Shown one piece after another: positions 7,631 through 16,540 of a DNA stretch of 42,577 nt. The position numbers were made by a program, and so were the translations under genes. Source of the stretch: an uncultured Lachnospiraceae bacterium (GTDB lineage Bacteria; Bacillota; Clostridia; Lachnospirales; Lachnospiraceae); NCBI GenBank assembly GCA_947173945.1, contig CAMWGV010000022.1, positions 1 through 42,577 of the forward strand. The letters are read 5' to 3'. Position 1 is the stretch's first letter. Each line of letters starts with the position of its first letter. Under the pieces are notes generated by a model that had not been told where the DNA came from, ran no database searches, and worked only from the letters and a program-made list of their open reading frames with translations.

Positions 7631-8413
7631 TTAATCAGAAAATAGTATGACCCAGTAGCTGCCATAGCCTGAGTTGCAGCTTAGATATGCAACACCGCAT
7701 CTGGTAAAACTTTCATCAAGAATGTTTGCCATATGAGTGGGGGATGCCATCCAGTCCGCTGCAACTTCCGCTGATGAATCATAACCTGCTGCCAGATTTT
7801 CACCCCATACGGATGCCGATATCCCAAGGTCTGTATAGACAGTGCTGCAGCTTCTTCCATCCGGCCGTGTGTGGGACATATTGGCTATGAGTTCACGGCA
7901 ACGAACTGCTGCCGCATAATCCAACTCACTACTGTGTGACAGGATTCCAAGTCCGTTTGCAGCACGGTAACTGTTTACCTGTTCAATAAGAGCAACAGGG
8001 CAGGATGTGCATGAAATGTCAGTATCCACTTCGGTATAAGTTTCCTGTGCGGTGCTGGTAGCTGTGTCGGTGCAGGGGTCCTGTGTCGTGTTGTTGGTTG
8101 TATCAGTGTAAGTGTCCTGTGTCGTGTCGTTGGTTGTGTCGGTGTAAGTGTCCTGTGCCGTGTCGTTGGTTGTATCAGTGTAAGTGTCCTGTGCCGTGTC
8201 GTTGGTCGTATCAGTGTAAGTGTCTTGTGCCGTGTCATTGGTTGTGTCGGTGTAAGTGTCCTGTGCAGTTCTGGTATCGGTTTTTTCTGTGCAGACCTCC
8301 TTTTCAGTTACTGAAGGCATATGTATATATTTTAAGTATATGTCTTCACGAATGTTTAAAATATATAATAAAAAGGTACATGGTATGATGAATAATGGTA
8401 TGAGTCTGTTCAT
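7631..8413 (-). CDS. Membrane-anchored CAP-domain protein with 12-residue repeats (260 aa)
   Basis: One N-terminal membrane segment (about residues 5-20), then a repeat region, then a C-terminal CAP/SCP domain of about 125 residues. CAP hallmarks are seen: ALIEQVNSYRAANGLGIL at the start, SHTRPDGRSC, VWGENLAAGY and DWMASPTHMANIL with the core His and Glu residues, and GYGSYWVILFSD at the end. Bacterial CAP proteins are extracellular and often tied to the cell wall or spores, mostly with unknown chemistry. ATG at 8413 is preceded by AAGGAG at a spacing of 8; a GTG at 8422 overlaps that site. The promoter and a LexA-like box lie directly upstream. Confidence 0.85.
   Translation of the reverse strand: MNRLIPLFIIPCTFLLYILNIREDIYLKYIHMPSVTEKEVCTEKTDTRTAQDTYTDTTNDTAQDTYTDTTNDTAQDTYTDTTNDTAQDTYTDTTNDTTQDTYTDTTNNTTQDPCTDTATSTAQETYTEVDTDISCTSCPVALIEQVNSYRAANGLGILSHSSELDYAAAVRCRELIANMSHTRPDGRSCSTVYTDLGISASVWGENLAAGYDSSAEVAADWMASPTHMANILDESFTRCGVAYLSCNSGYGSYWVILFSD
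8018..8269 (-). repeat. Seven 36-bp in-frame tandem repeats
   Basis: Inside the CAP gene, seven units of 36 bp encode 12 residues each. Four read TAQDTYTDTTND, one ends in NN, and the last two have drifted (TTQDPCTDTATS, TAQETYTEVDTD). The near identity of the first five at DNA level means recent slippage or unequal exchange. The Thr/Asp-rich sequence would make a flexible extracellular stalk between membrane and CAP domain. Confidence 0.9.
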
Positions 8414-8433
8414 ATTTATCACTCCTTACCAAA

Positions 8434-8447
8434 CAAACATCTGTTCG
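8434..8447 (-). promoter_or_regulatory. LexA (DinR)-type SOS box
   Basis: On the minus strand the sequence is CGAACAGATGTTTG, matching 13 of 14 positions of the Gram-positive LexA consensus CGAACRNRYGTTYC. It lies between the -10 of the CAP gene promoter and its ribosome site, a normal position for repression. Control by DNA damage is inferred. Confidence 0.5.
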
Positions 8448-8452
8448 ATTTA

Positions 8453-8481
8453 ATTGTATCATTTTTTCTCTTTCTTTACAA
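8453..8481 (-). promoter_or_regulatory. Promoter of the CAP gene
   Basis: On the minus strand TTGTAA (8481-8476) and TACAAT (8458-8453) are 17 bp apart. The transcript would pass through the LexA-like box at 8434-8447. Confidence 0.55.
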
Positions 8482-8512
8482 CACTTAATGTATAGATTAT
8501 TCTAAATAAATA

Positions 8513-8521
8513 TGTTACAAT
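8513..8521 (+). promoter_or_regulatory. Extended -10 of the panE-like gene
   Basis: TGTTACAAT is an extended -10 element (TG-N-TACAAT). The -35 region, 17 bp upstream, is weak. The palindrome at 8521-8538 begins at its last base. Confidence 0.4.
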
Positions 8522-8538
8522 CACTTTATATAAAGTGA
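8521..8538 (+). promoter_or_regulatory. 18-bp perfect palindrome, likely operator
   Basis: TCACTTTATATAAAGTGA reads the same on both strands over 18 bp. It covers the start region between the -10 and the ribosome site of the panE-like gene, the usual place of a repressor operator. No dedicated regulator gene is adjacent. Confidence 0.55.
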
Positions 8539-8553
8539 GAGGTGGGTGAGCAA

Positions 8554-9504
8554 ATGAATGTATTGATAATAGGCGCAGGCGCAGTTGGTATTGGAGTAGG
8601 TGTATCACTTGTGTATGGAGGAATAAGTGTAGATTTTATTGCAAGAGGCGAGACAAAGAGTGCCATAGCTGCAAATGGGATTTCAAGAAGAGGTTCGGTT
8701 AAAAATATTGATATTTCACCACAAATTGTGGGATGCTTTGACAGCTGTGAAAATCTTCCTGAGAACAAGTATGATTTTGTAGTTATAGCTACAAAGACAA
8801 CTGCAAATGAAGACATAAGCAGCGAGCTTGCACAGAACAGGAAATGCATGAAGGAAAGCTGCAAAATCATATTCATGCAGAATGGAATCGGGTACGAAAA
8901 TTCATTTTTGGAGTATTTTGATGAATCTTACATATATCACAGCAGAGTCATAACAGGCTTTGTAAAGTCTGCAAATAATGTGAGTGAGGTTACGATTCAT
9001 CAGGCACCGGTACTGTTAGGTTCCATTTATGGAAATGATAACAGTATTTTAGCTCCGCTTGTTGATGCATTGGATTCTTCGGGGTTATCAGCAGAAATAT
9101 CAGATAATATAGAGATGGATTTGTGGGCAAAGCTTATTTACAATACAACCCTTAATCCTCTCGGTGCCGTTTTGGGGATGTCATATGGGGAGCTTGCAGA
9201 TTCTGAATATGCACATGCCATAATGGACACAATGATAGAGGAAACCTTCGCAATTATAAAAGCTATCGGAGCTAATACATATTGGAAGGATGCAGATGAG
9301 TACAGAGAAGAGCTTTTTAATAATCTTATTCCTGAAACATATGAGCATCGGTCATCAACTCTTCAGGATATAGAAAAGAAGAAAAAAACCGAGATAGACA
9401 CACTGACAGGAAGCTTGCTTTCCCTTGCATCGGAGAACAATGTACCTGCTCCTGTTCACAGTATGATATACTGGCTGGTGAAGGCACTGGAAGAGAAATT
9501 TTAA
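8554..9504 (+). CDS. panE: 2-dehydropantoate 2-reductase (ketopantoate reductase) family (316 aa)
   Basis: This family reduces ketopantoate to pantoate with NADPH in coenzyme A synthesis. The N-terminal Rossmann motif GAGAVG is at 7-12, VVIATKT at 77-82 and the QNG nucleotide-site motif at 109-111. The catalytic-type Lys193 sits in LWAKLIYN, followed by NTTLNPLGAVLG with Asn197 and Asn201, and the late HRSSTLQDIEKKKKTEID stretch matches the family's Ser/Asp substrate region. Length is normal. ATG 8554 fits the GGTGGGTGAG ribosome region better than GTG 8542. It stands alone between a palindromic operator and a strong terminator. Many genomes carry several paralogues, so the true substrate may be another 2-oxo acid; no panB or panC is nearby. 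Confidence 0.8.
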   Translation: MNVLIIGAGAVGIGVGVSLVYGGISVDFIARGETKSAIAANGISRRGSVKNIDISPQIVGCFDSCENLPENKYDFVVIATKTTANEDISSELAQNRKCMKESCKIIFMQNGIGYENSFLEYFDESYIYHSRVITGFVKSANNVSEVTIHQAPVLLGSIYGNDNSILAPLVDALDSSGLSAEISDNIEMDLWAKLIYNTTLNPLGAVLGMSYGELADSEYAHAIMDTMIEETFAIIKAIGANTYWKDADEYREELFNNLIPETYEHRSSTLQDIEKKKKTEIDTLTGSLLSLASENNVPAPVHSMIYWLVKALEEKF

Positions 9505-9526
9505 CAGAAGATAGGTTACCAATATT

Positions 9527-9567
9527 AAAAAGTACAGAACAAATCGAATATTTGTTCTGTACTTTTT
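9527..9567. terminator. Perfect 17-bp terminator hairpin
   Basis: The 17 bases at 9527-9543, AAAAAGTACAGAACAAA, pair perfectly with 9551-9567, with a 7-nt loop. A-run and T-run at the two ends make it work in both directions. Confidence 0.85.
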
Positions 9568-9653
9568 GTATATCCTGTGTTATCATTATAGGACATGATT
9601 GAGAGGGATGTATTGAGTAGTAAAATTATCTGAGAAAGGGTTGTAAATGTGAA

Positions 9654-9962
9654 TCAGGAACATGAAATTGTATTATAACATTTGTCTAATATATTTGAAG
9701 AAAACGAACTGACAAGGGAGTCAACTATTTCCAAAATGGAAATAGTTCAAATGGAAGGAAAAAGGAAAGTTAAGCGAGAACAAGAATTTTATAATCTTGA
9801 TGCTATTATCGCTGTTGGAGTGCATTCGTGAAATCAGGGCAAGTGAATGAAGGGCTTATCAGAAAATCACGGATGTATTTGAACAATGCAACGATGACTA
9901 TGATAAAAACAGTGAAATTACAAAGAATTTTTACGTATTTAGTGATATTTGGTGTGTATAAT
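9654..9962 (+). pseudogene. Decayed RhuM-family gene
   Basis: Translation gives a broken copy of a RhuM-type protein. One frame reads HLSNIFEENELTRES, then STISKMEIVQMEG, then EFYNLDAIIAVG before stopping at 9828-9830. The other frame continues IREIRASE, a stop, then RAYQKITDVFEQCNDDYDKN. In intact RhuM proteins YNLDAIIAVGYRVNS is separated from IRASERRFYQKITD by roughly 100 or more residues, so a central deletion, a frameshift and at least two stops have occurred. RhuM proteins are found on genomic islands; their function is poorly defined. Identification rests on motif recall. Confidence 0.65.
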
Positions 9963-9995
9963 AAAAATTCGTAATGTTAAGAAAGGCAGAAAGAA

Positions 9996-10829
9996 ATGAA
10001 AAGTGTGTATCACTATTGTAGTGTGGATACTTTTTTGAAAATTATCCAAAATAAGACAATACGTTTGACAGATATAGGGAAATCCAATGATTATGAAGAA
10101 CGCATTTATATAGAAAATAAGATTCATGAAGAATTGCTCAGTCAATTAAAGAATGAATTATCAATAGAAGAGTTTAGGAATGTTTTGCAGGTGGAAGAGC
10201 TTTGTAGAAACATGTTGCGAGAAAATATAATTCTTTATGCGATGTGCTTTTCAGAACAAAAGGATCTGTTAAGTCAATGGAGAGGATATGCCAATAATGG
10301 AACGGGGATTGCAATTGGCTTTTCAAAAGAAATTTTGGATTCGGTAAACAAAGAGACATATGGATTAACTTTTAAACCAATTTGTTATAAAGAAGAACAG
10401 CAGAAAATATTTGTTATGGAGCAAGTGAAAACTATCATTAATACTATGCAGATAAAGAATGCGTTTGCAGCTTTTGCAGAAGTATATGAAAATGAAATAG
10501 CAAATCTTGGTTGTATGAAAGCCTCTGGTTTTTCAGAAGAAAAAGAGTGGAGATTATGTAAAGCTATGTCACCAGAACTGCGTATTGACTGTGAGGCTGA
10601 ATTTCCTAATTTTACACTTTCGCGAGTACACGAACAATGTACAAGAGAACAGATAGTTACATATTTTGATTTGTCTTATGAAACTGTGCTAGACAATTTT
10701 ATAACGGAAATTGTAATTGGACCTAATGCTAAAGTTACATCAAGAGATATTTATAGAAGTTTATATATCAATGGATATAATCCTGATAAAATTGAGATTG
10801 CAATTTCAAACATTACATATAGACAATAA
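9996..10829 (+). CDS. DUF2971-domain protein (277 aa)
   Basis: The N-terminus YHYCSVDTFLKIIQNKTIRL with the following SNDYEE, the central LLSQWRGYANNGTGIAIGFS and the later FSEEKEWRL are the signature blocks of DUF2971. These soluble proteins are sporadically distributed, often on islands or near defence genes, and have no established activity. The conserved Trp-Arg-Gly-Tyr and Glu-Trp-Arg residues hint at an enzyme or nucleotide-binding pocket. An AGAAAGG ribosome site precedes ATG 9996. The gene is an island of its own between two RhuM-like relics, which suggests horizontal arrival. Cellular role unknown. Confidence 0.75.
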   Translation: MKSVYHYCSVDTFLKIIQNKTIRLTDIGKSNDYEERIYIENKIHEELLSQLKNELSIEEFRNVLQVEELCRNMLRENIILYAMCFSEQKDLLSQWRGYANNGTGIAIGFSKEILDSVNKETYGLTFKPICYKEEQQKIFVMEQVKTIINTMQIKNAFAAFAEVYENEIANLGCMKASGFSEEKEWRLCKAMSPELRIDCEAEFPNFTLSRVHEQCTREQIVTYFDLSYETVLDNFITEIVIGPNAKVTSRDIYRSLYINGYNPDKIEIAISNITYRQ

Positions 10830-10942
10830 TTTTAGAGGGAAATATTTTGGGTAAAGTACGTATTGGAAATGCACAGTATTTTGTAATTCTTAGTGTTAAT
10901 CATTCACTTATATTAAGAAATATCAATATTGAGAATGTGAAC

Positions 10943-10961
10943 TGTGCAAGAGATTTGCACA
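10943..10961 (+). other. Small inverted repeat after the DUF2971 gene
   Basis: TGTGCAA and TTGCACA form a 7-bp stem with a GAGAT loop, followed by AATT without a T-run. It may be a weak terminator or a protein site. The rest of 10830-10965 shows nothing I can assign, including no clear LexA box for uvrB. Confidence 0.3.
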
Positions 10962-10965
10962 ATTA

Positions 10966-11024
10966 GGCAGAAGGACTTATAAGGAGTGAATTATCTTCAA
11001 AATGGAAATAGTTCACATGGAGGT
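10966..11024 (+). pseudogene. Second RhuM-like fragment in the uvrB leader
   Basis: Positions 10981-11024 align with 9714-9758 inside the RhuM relic at about 80% identity, including AAAATGGAAATAGTTCA, and upstream bases read AEGLIRSE in the matching frame. The uvrB ribosome site GGAGG at 11019-11023 is built from the end of this fragment. It is either a duplicated or a second independent relic. Confidence 0.45.
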
Positions 11025-11031
11025 TATTATT

Positions 11032-13029
11032 ATGGACCATTTCGAATTAGTATCTGAATTTGAACCTACCGGAGACCAGCCGGAGGCGATACAGGGTTTG
11101 GTTGACGGTTTTAATAGTGGAAAAAAACAGCAGACACTTCTTGGTGTTACCGGTTCGGGAAAAACATTTACTATGGCAAACGTCATAGCTGCAATTAACA
11201 AGCCGACAATTATTCTTGCACATAACAAAACGCTTGCGGCACAGCTTTATAGCGAATTTAAGGCTTTTTTTCCGCATAATGCAGTGGAATATTTTGTTTC
11301 ATACTATGATTATTATCAGCCTGAGGCATATGTGCCGTCAACAGACACATACATTGCAAAGGATTCATCCGTAAATGATGAGATAGATAAGATGCGGCAT
11401 AGTGCAACAGCAGCTCTTATTGAAAGAAATGATGTTATTGTTGTTTCTTCCGTATCATGTATATATGGAATCGGAGACCCTGAGGATTATAAATCAATGA
11501 TGCTATCGCTTCGTCCGGGAATGACTAAGGACAGGGATGAGGTTATAAGGCAATTGGTAGATATCCAGTACACCAGAAACGAGATGGACTTTTCCAGAGG
11601 ATGCTTCCGTGTTAAGGGAGATGTTGTTGATGTGCTTCCGGTGTCAACCTTTGAAAATGGTATTCGGATAGAGTTTTTTGGTGACGAGATAGACCGGCTT
11701 GTGGAATTTGACCCTCTTACAGGAGAGATAAAAAGGACACTGAACTTTGCATGTATATTTCCTGCGTCTCATTATGTTGTTGCCGAGGACAAGCTTGAAC
11801 GTGCAATTGAAGAAATTAAACAGGAGCTTGATGAACGGGTAAAATATTTCAAGGAAAATGATAAGCTGCTTGAGGCACAGAGAATAGCTGAGCGGACAGA
11901 GTTTGATATGGAAATGCTTAAGGAGACAGGATTTTGCTCCGGCGTAGAAAATTACTCAAGAGTGCTTGCAGGACTGGAACCGGGTGCTACGCCCAATACA
12001 CTGCTTAAATTTTTTGGTGATGATTACCTGCTCATTATCGATGAGTCACATATGACACTGCCACAGGTGCGTGGTATGTATGCAGGTGACAGAGCAAGAA
12101 AACAGACACTTGTAGATTATGGCTTCCGGCTTCCGTCAGCACTGGATAACCGACCTCTGAATTTTGAAGAGTTTGAGGAACGTGTTGATAAAATTCTGTA
12201 TGTTTCTGCTACACCGGCAGGATATGAGAGAGAGCATGAGGAAAACTTTGTTGAGCAGATTATACGTCCTACAGGCTTATTGGATCCTATTGTTGAGGTG
12301 CGTCCTGTTAAAGGTCAGGTGGATGATTTGGTTGCGGAGGTAAACAGGGAGACGGCAAATGGTCATAAGGTATTGGTTACAACCCTTACAAAACGAATGG
12401 CTGAGGATTTGACAGACTACATGAAGCAGCTTGATATAAAGGTTAAATATCTTCACTCTGACATAGATACACTGGAACGTATAGAGATTGTTCGTGATTT
12501 GAGAATGGGTGTGTTTGATGTTTTGGTAGGTATCAATCTTTTAAGAGAAGGCTTGGATATACCTGAAATTACCCTTGTGGCAATATTGGATGCCGACAAG
12601 GAGGGATTCCTGCGTTCTGAGACATCCCTTGTGCAGACAATAGGTCGTGCAGCGCGAAATGTTGAGGGACGTGTGATAATGTATGCAGACACCATAACAC
12701 AGTCGATGCAAAGTGCACTTGATGAAACGAATAGAAGAAGAAAGATACAGGATGAATATAACCAAAAACACGGTATAACACCGGAAAGTATACGAAAAGA
12801 AGTACGTGATATTATATCCATTGAGGCTGGTGAAGAAACGGAAGCAGAAAAGAAGGACAAAAATAAAAAGGATATTGAGTCTATGACGAAGAAAGAACTC
12901 AAGGAGGAGATAGCAAGACTCACAAAACGTATGAATAAGGCGGCAGCAGAGCTGAATTTCGAGGAGGCAGCAAAGCTGCGTGACGAATTAAAAGAATATA
13001 AAATAAATTTGCGTGATTATGATGCCTAA
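11032..13029 (+). CDS. uvrB: UvrABC excinuclease subunit B (665 aa)
   Basis: UvrB verifies DNA damage loaded by UvrA and recruits UvrC in nucleotide excision repair. It starts [20 protein letters not shown], with Walker A GVTGSGKT at 38-45, the damage-probing beta-hairpin [18 protein letters not shown] near 95-112, and DESHM as the Walker B/DEAD-like box. The helicase motifs include LREGLDIPE and QTIGRAARN, and a C-terminal UVR domain ([22 protein letters not shown]) binds UvrC. ATG 11032 with GGAGG 8 nt upstream is the start; an in-frame ATG at 11002 lies in the RhuM-like fragment. Size is normal. uvrA follows two genes later, a common Firmicute arrangement. Confidence 0.97.
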   Translation: MDHFELVSEFEPTGDQPEAIQGLVDGFNSGKKQQTLLGVTGSGKTFTMANVIAAINKPTIILAHNKTLAAQLYSEFKAFFPHNAVEYFVSYYDYYQPEAYVPSTDTYIAKDSSVNDEIDKMRHSATAALIERNDVIVVSSVSCIYGIGDPEDYKSMMLSLRPGMTKDRDEVIRQLVDIQYTRNEMDFSRGCFRVKGDVVDVLPVSTFENGIRIEFFGDEIDRLVEFDPLTGEIKRTLNFACIFPASHYVVAEDKLERAIEEIKQELDERVKYFKENDKLLEAQRIAERTEFDMEMLKETGFCSGVENYSRVLAGLEPGATPNTLLKFFGDDYLLIIDESHMTLPQVRGMYAGDRARKQTLVDYGFRLPSALDNRPLNFEEFEERVDKILYVSATPAGYEREHEENFVEQIIRPTGLLDPIVEVRPVKGQVDDLVAEVNRETANGHKVLVTTLTKRMAEDLTDYMKQLDIKVKYLHSDIDTLERIEIVRDLRMGVFDVLVGINLLREGLDIPEITLVAILDADKEGFLRSETSLVQTIGRAARNVEGRVIMYADTITQSMQSALDETNRRRKIQDEYNQKHGITPESIRKEVRDIISIEAGEETEAEKKDKNKKDIESMTKKELKEEIARLTKRMNKAAAELNFEEAAKLRDELKEYKINLRDYDA

Positions 13030-13045
13030 AATGATGTATAATATG

Positions 13046-13137
13046 TCATGAGGTGTCTGCGAAGCAGACGGAGTCCTGATGACTGTTCATGAGGAATGTC
13101 CTGATGACTATTCATGAGGTGTCTGCGAAGCAGACGG
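13046..13137 (+). repeat. Intergenic hairpin repeat cluster
   Basis: Two kinds of units each occur twice between uvrB and the next gene. A 26-bp unit at 13046-13071 and 13112-13137 contains the GTCTGC-GAA-GCAGAC hairpin. A second unit, TCCTGATGACT(G/A)TTCATGAGG, at 13074-13094 and 13099-13119, folds on itself with 8 of 9 pairs. The parts overlap through TCATGAGG. It looks like a small REP/MITE-type element, possibly dispersed in the genome. Confidence 0.6.
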
Positions 13138-13146
13138 GAATTTTTT
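13121..13146 (+). terminator. Possible terminator after uvrB
   Basis: GTCTGC-GAA-GCAGAC is followed by GGGAATTTTTT. The stem is short (6 bp) but GC-rich. Because uvrA lies downstream it may only partly stop transcription. Confidence 0.4.
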
Positions 13147-13163
13147 AAAAGGAGGAAAAAAGT

Positions 13164-13457
13164 ATGTTAAGAGATGAAATGGCAGCAGAAATATCCATGA
13201 GGAGAGATATCCCAATGGAGGAGGTTGAGGAAGTACTTGACGAGAGAGAGCGTATTGTTGAGGAAGAATGCAAGTGTAAAAAAAGGAAAAAATGTATCGT
13301 GGGAACATTGTTAATAACATTTTTCCTTATGGGAGCAGCATGTGCACTCTATATTCTTGATAAGAAGGAAAAGATTGATATGGAGCTTACAATTAAAAAG
13401 TATGTGGACAAATATACTGAGAAGCTGAGAAGTCTTCAGGCACAGCTTGACAAATAA
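13164..13457 (+). CDS. Small single-span membrane protein (97 aa)
   Basis: AAGGAGG precedes ATG 13164. The first 38 residues are charged and predicted helical (MRRDIPMEEVEEVLDERERI), then a Cys/Lys patch CKCKKRKKC, one membrane helix (about residues 47-66), and a charged helical tail to residue 97. The positive patch before the helix puts the N-terminus in the cytoplasm and the C-terminal helix outside. I recognise no family. It sits between uvrB and uvrA, 38 bp before uvrA, but nothing in it suggests DNA repair. The four closely spaced cysteine/lysine residues could bind a metal or mark membrane topology only. Confidence 0.75.
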   Translation: MLRDEMAAEISMRRDIPMEEVEEVLDERERIVEEECKCKKRKKCIVGTLLITFFLMGAACALYILDKKEKIDMELTIKKYVDKYTEKLRSLQAQLDK

Positions 13458-13495
13458 GAATAAATTAGAAGCAAATGTAACACAGGTAGGGACAA

Positions 13496-16321
13496 ATGAG
13501 CGAACATAAATACATTACAATTAAGGGTGCAAAGGAGCACAATCTCAAAAATATAAATATAAAGATACCAAGAGATAAGTTTGTTGTTTTGACAGGCTTG
13601 TCAGGCTCTGGTAAGTCGTCACTGGCATTTGATACTATTTATGCTGAGGGACAGAGAAAGTATATGGAGTCACTGTCATCCTATGCAAGGCAGTTTTTAG
13701 GACTTGCAGAAAAACCGGATGTGGAAAAAATAGAGGGGTTGTCCCCATCAATCTCCATAGACCAGAAATCCACAAACAGGAATCCAAGGTCTACGGTTGG
13801 CACAGTGACAGAAATATATGATTATCTGAGGCTGCTTTATGCAAGAATAGGTATCCCGCACTGTCCGAAGTGTGGAAAAGAGATTATGAAACAGACGGTT
13901 GACCAGATGGTGGATGAGATTATGAAGCTGGATTCCGGAACTAAATTTCAGGTTCTTGCACCTATTATCAGAGGCAGAAAGGGTGAGCATGTTAAACTGC
14001 TCGCACAGGCAAAAAGAAGCGGTTTTGTTCGTGCCATTATTGATGAAAGTATGTATGACCTGTCCGAAGAGATAAAATTGGACAAAAACAAAAAACACAA
14101 CATTGACATTGTTGTTGACAGACTGGCAGTGAAAGAGGGAATAGAAAGACGTCTTGCAGACTCCATAGAGACGGCGCTTAAAATGTCGGAGGGCATATTG
14201 AAGTGCGATGTTATAGGAGGAGACGTAATGGTTTTCTCTGAGAGTTTTTCATGTCCTGATTGTGGAATAAGCATAGACGAGATTGAACCGAGAAGCTTTT
14301 CTTTTAACAATCCTTATGGAGCGTGTCCATGCTGTACGGGTCTGGGTTTTAAGAGCGAGTTTGATGTTGACCTTATGATTCCGGATAAAACCCTCTCATT
14401 AAATGAAGGAGCGATTTCAGTTATAGGCTGGCAATCAAGTGGAGATAAGAAAAGCTATACGCATGCATGCCTTGAAGCATTGGCTAAGGAATATGGTTTC
14501 TCGTTGGATGTACCGTTTAAGGACTTGGATAAAAAGGCGCAGGATGTGATTTTGTATGGAACAGGCGGTAACAAAATAAAAGTAACCTATCAGGGCACGC
14601 GGGGACCGGGTGTTTACATGATTGCTTACGAGGGGCTCATAAAAAATGTTCAGCGAAGATACAGGGAAACATCTGCTGAGATTATGAAACAGGATTATGA
14701 GACATTTATGACTACGGTACCATGTGAAGTATGTAAGGGTAAAAGACTGAAACCGGAAATACTGGCAGTTACCGTGGGTGGTGAAAATATTGCAGACATT
14801 ACTGAGTATTCCATTGGAAAGCTTATTAAATTTATTGATGAGCTTGATATAACAGAAAGACAGAGAAAAATCGGCTCACAAATAATGAAAGAGATAAGAG
14901 GCAGGTTAAGCTTTCTTATGAATGTTGGACTGGATTATCTTACACTTGCAAGAGGAACAGCATCTTTGTCAGGTGGGGAAGCACAGAGAATAAGGCTTGC
15001 CACCCAGATAGGTTCGGGGCTGGTAGGAGTTGCTTATATTTTGGATGAGCCGAGTATAGGCCTTCATCAAAGAGATAACGATAAGCTGATTGCAACTTTG
15101 GAACGACTCAGAGATCTTGGGAACACACTTCTTGTTGTGGAGCATGATGAGGATACGATGTATGCGGCTGATCATATTGTTGACATAGGTCCCGGCGCTG
15201 GTATAAACGGTGGCGAGGTAGTGTGTGAGGGAACTGTGGAGGATATTAAAAATTGTCCACAATCAATTACAGGTGCATATCTGAGTGGAAAACTTAAAAT
15301 TTCTGTACCGGCTGAGAGAAAGCAGCCTACAGGGTTTATAGAGGTTAAGGGAGCAAGGCAGAATAACCTTAAAAATATTAATGTAAAATTTCCTCTTGGC
15401 GTTTTGACCTGTGTGACAGGTGTATCTGGTTCGGGAAAAAGTTCACTTGTAAATGAAATACTATACAAAAGACTGGCCAGAGAGCTTAATAGAGCAAAAA
15501 TAAAAGCCGGAGACCATGACGACATACTCGGAATAGAGCAACTGGACAAAATTATAAATATTGACCAGTCACCGATAGGCAGAAGTCCGCGTTCAAACCC
15601 TGCCACATATACAGGCGTGTTTGATCTTATACGTGATTTGTTTGCCAATACGAAGGATGCCAAAGCAATGGGATATACGAAGGGAAGATTTTCCTTTAAT
15701 GTATCAGGAGGCAGATGTGAGGCTTGTAAGGGTGACGGAATCATCAAGATAGAAATGCATTTTTTGGCAGATGTGTATGTACCTTGTGAGGTGTGTCATG
15801 GAAAGCGGTATAACAGGGAAACACTGGAAGTAAAATATAAGGGTAAAAATATATATGATGTACTTGATATGACCGTTGATGAAGCATGTGAATTTTTTGA
15901 AAATGTACCGTCTGTGCTCAGAAAAATAAATACCCTGAAAGAGGTCGGACTTGGGTACATTAAGCTTGGACAGCCGTCAACTACTCTTTCCGGAGGCGAG
16001 GCACAAAGAATAAAGCTGGCGACTGAGCTTAGCCGTAGAAGTACGGGAAAGACAATATATGTGCTAGACGAGCCTACGACGGGACTTCATTTTGCCGACG
16101 TTCATAAGTTGGTTGATATACTTACAAGACTGAAAGAGGGTGGCAATACGGTTATTGTCATAGAGCACAATCTGGATGTAATAAAGACCGCAGATTATAT
16201 TATTGATATTGGACCTGAGGGAGGAGAAGGCGGCGGGACAATTGTTGCCACTGGAACACCGGAGGAAATATCGCGTAATAAAAAATCATATACGGGTAAA
16301 TATTTAAAGAAATATATATAG
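13496..16321 (+). CDS. uvrA: UvrABC excinuclease subunit A (941 aa)
   Basis: UvrA is the damage-sensing ABC ATPase dimer that loads UvrB. There are two nucleotide-binding halves. The first has Walker [10 protein letters not shown] (34-42), signature [14 protein letters not shown] and [13 protein letters not shown]. The second has Walker [11 protein letters not shown], signature [14 protein letters not shown] and [13 protein letters not shown]. Zinc modules are visible as [17 protein letters not shown], and CEACKGDG with CEVCHG. Length and order are normal for the family. The start ATG 13496 is preceded by GGTAGGGACAA. The gene ends at a strong terminator. Confidence 0.98.
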   Translation: MSEHKYITIKGAKEHNLKNINIKIPRDKFVVLTGLSGSGKSSLAFDTIYAEGQRKYMESLSSYARQFLGLAEKPDVEKIEGLSPSISIDQKSTNRNPRSTVGTVTEIYDYLRLLYARIGIPHCPKCGKEIMKQTVDQMVDEIMKLDSGTKFQVLAPIIRGRKGEHVKLLAQAKRSGFVRAIIDESMYDLSEEIKLDKNKKHNIDIVVDRLAVKEGIERRLADSIETALKMSEGILKCDVIGGDVMVFSESFSCPDCGISIDEIEPRSFSFNNPYGACPCCTGLGFKSEFDVDLMIPDKTLSLNEGAISVIGWQSSGDKKSYTHACLEALAKEYGFSLDVPFKDLDKKAQDVILYGTGGNKIKVTYQGTRGPGVYMIAYEGLIKNVQRRYRETSAEIMKQDYETFMTTVPCEVCKGKRLKPEILAVTVGGENIADITEYSIGKLIKFIDELDITERQRKIGSQIMKEIRGRLSFLMNVGLDYLTLARGTASLSGGEAQRIRLATQIGSGLVGVAYILDEPSIGLHQRDNDKLIATLERLRDLGNTLLVVEHDEDTMYAADHIVDIGPGAGINGGEVVCEGTVEDIKNCPQSITGAYLSGKLKISVPAERKQPTGFIEVKGARQNNLKNINVKFPLGVLTCVTGVSGSGKSSLVNEILYKRLARELNRAKIKAGDHDDILGIEQLDKIINIDQSPIGRSPRSNPATYTGVFDLIRDLFANTKDAKAMGYTKGRFSFNVSGGRCEACKGDGIIKIEMHFLADVYVPCEVCHGKRYNRETLEVKYKGKNIYDVLDMTVDEACEFFENVPSVLRKINTLKEVGLGYIKLGQPSTTLSGGEAQRIKLATELSRRSTGKTIYVLDEPTTGLHFADVHKLVDILTRLKEGGNTVIVIEHNLDVIKTADYIIDIGPEGGEGGGTIVATGTPEEISRNKKSYTGKYLKKYI

Positions 16322-16323
16322 TG

Positions 16324-16363
16324 AAAATCAAAAGAGGCTGTTGCACCAGCCTCTTTTGATTTT
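16324..16363. terminator. uvrA terminator
   Basis: AAAATCAAAAGAGGCTG at 16324-16340 pairs perfectly with 16347-16363 around a TTGCAC loop, giving a 17-bp stem with an A/T-rich base. Confidence 0.9.
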
Positions 16364-16540
16364 ATAGAACAATTCTTAAGTATAATAAATAAGTCTTACC
16401 CCTCAAAAAAAGCCTTCGTTTTACAAATACTGCATTTCAAATTGCAAAAATTCACAAAATGATTGTTTTTGAAAATTAATTATGTAAAAATAACATTGTA
16501 TATATCGCATCCATAAATTGCTAAAGGGGAGGCATGTGAA

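Noticed and set aside
8018-8269. 36-bp tandem repeats as a CRISPR array
   Set aside because: The repeats are contiguous without spacers, keep one reading frame and lie inside the CAP-domain gene.
11002-11031. Longer uvrB start at 11002
   Set aside because: The extra ten codons come from the RhuM-like relic; GGAGG stands at the right distance from ATG 11032, which begins the family's usual N-terminus.
13071-13105. LytTR box in the uvrB hairpin cluster (TCAGGAC on the minus strand, twice)
   Set aside because: The spacing is 25 bp, not 21, and the words belong to palindromic units.
13074-13137. Hammerhead ribozyme suggested by CTGATGA
   Set aside because: The required GAAA segment and the third stem are missing in both copies; the sequence is better explained as paired hairpins.
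15172-15747. Long minus-strand frame inside uvrA
   Set aside because: It is fully inside a certain gene, has no ribosome site and no recognisable domain.
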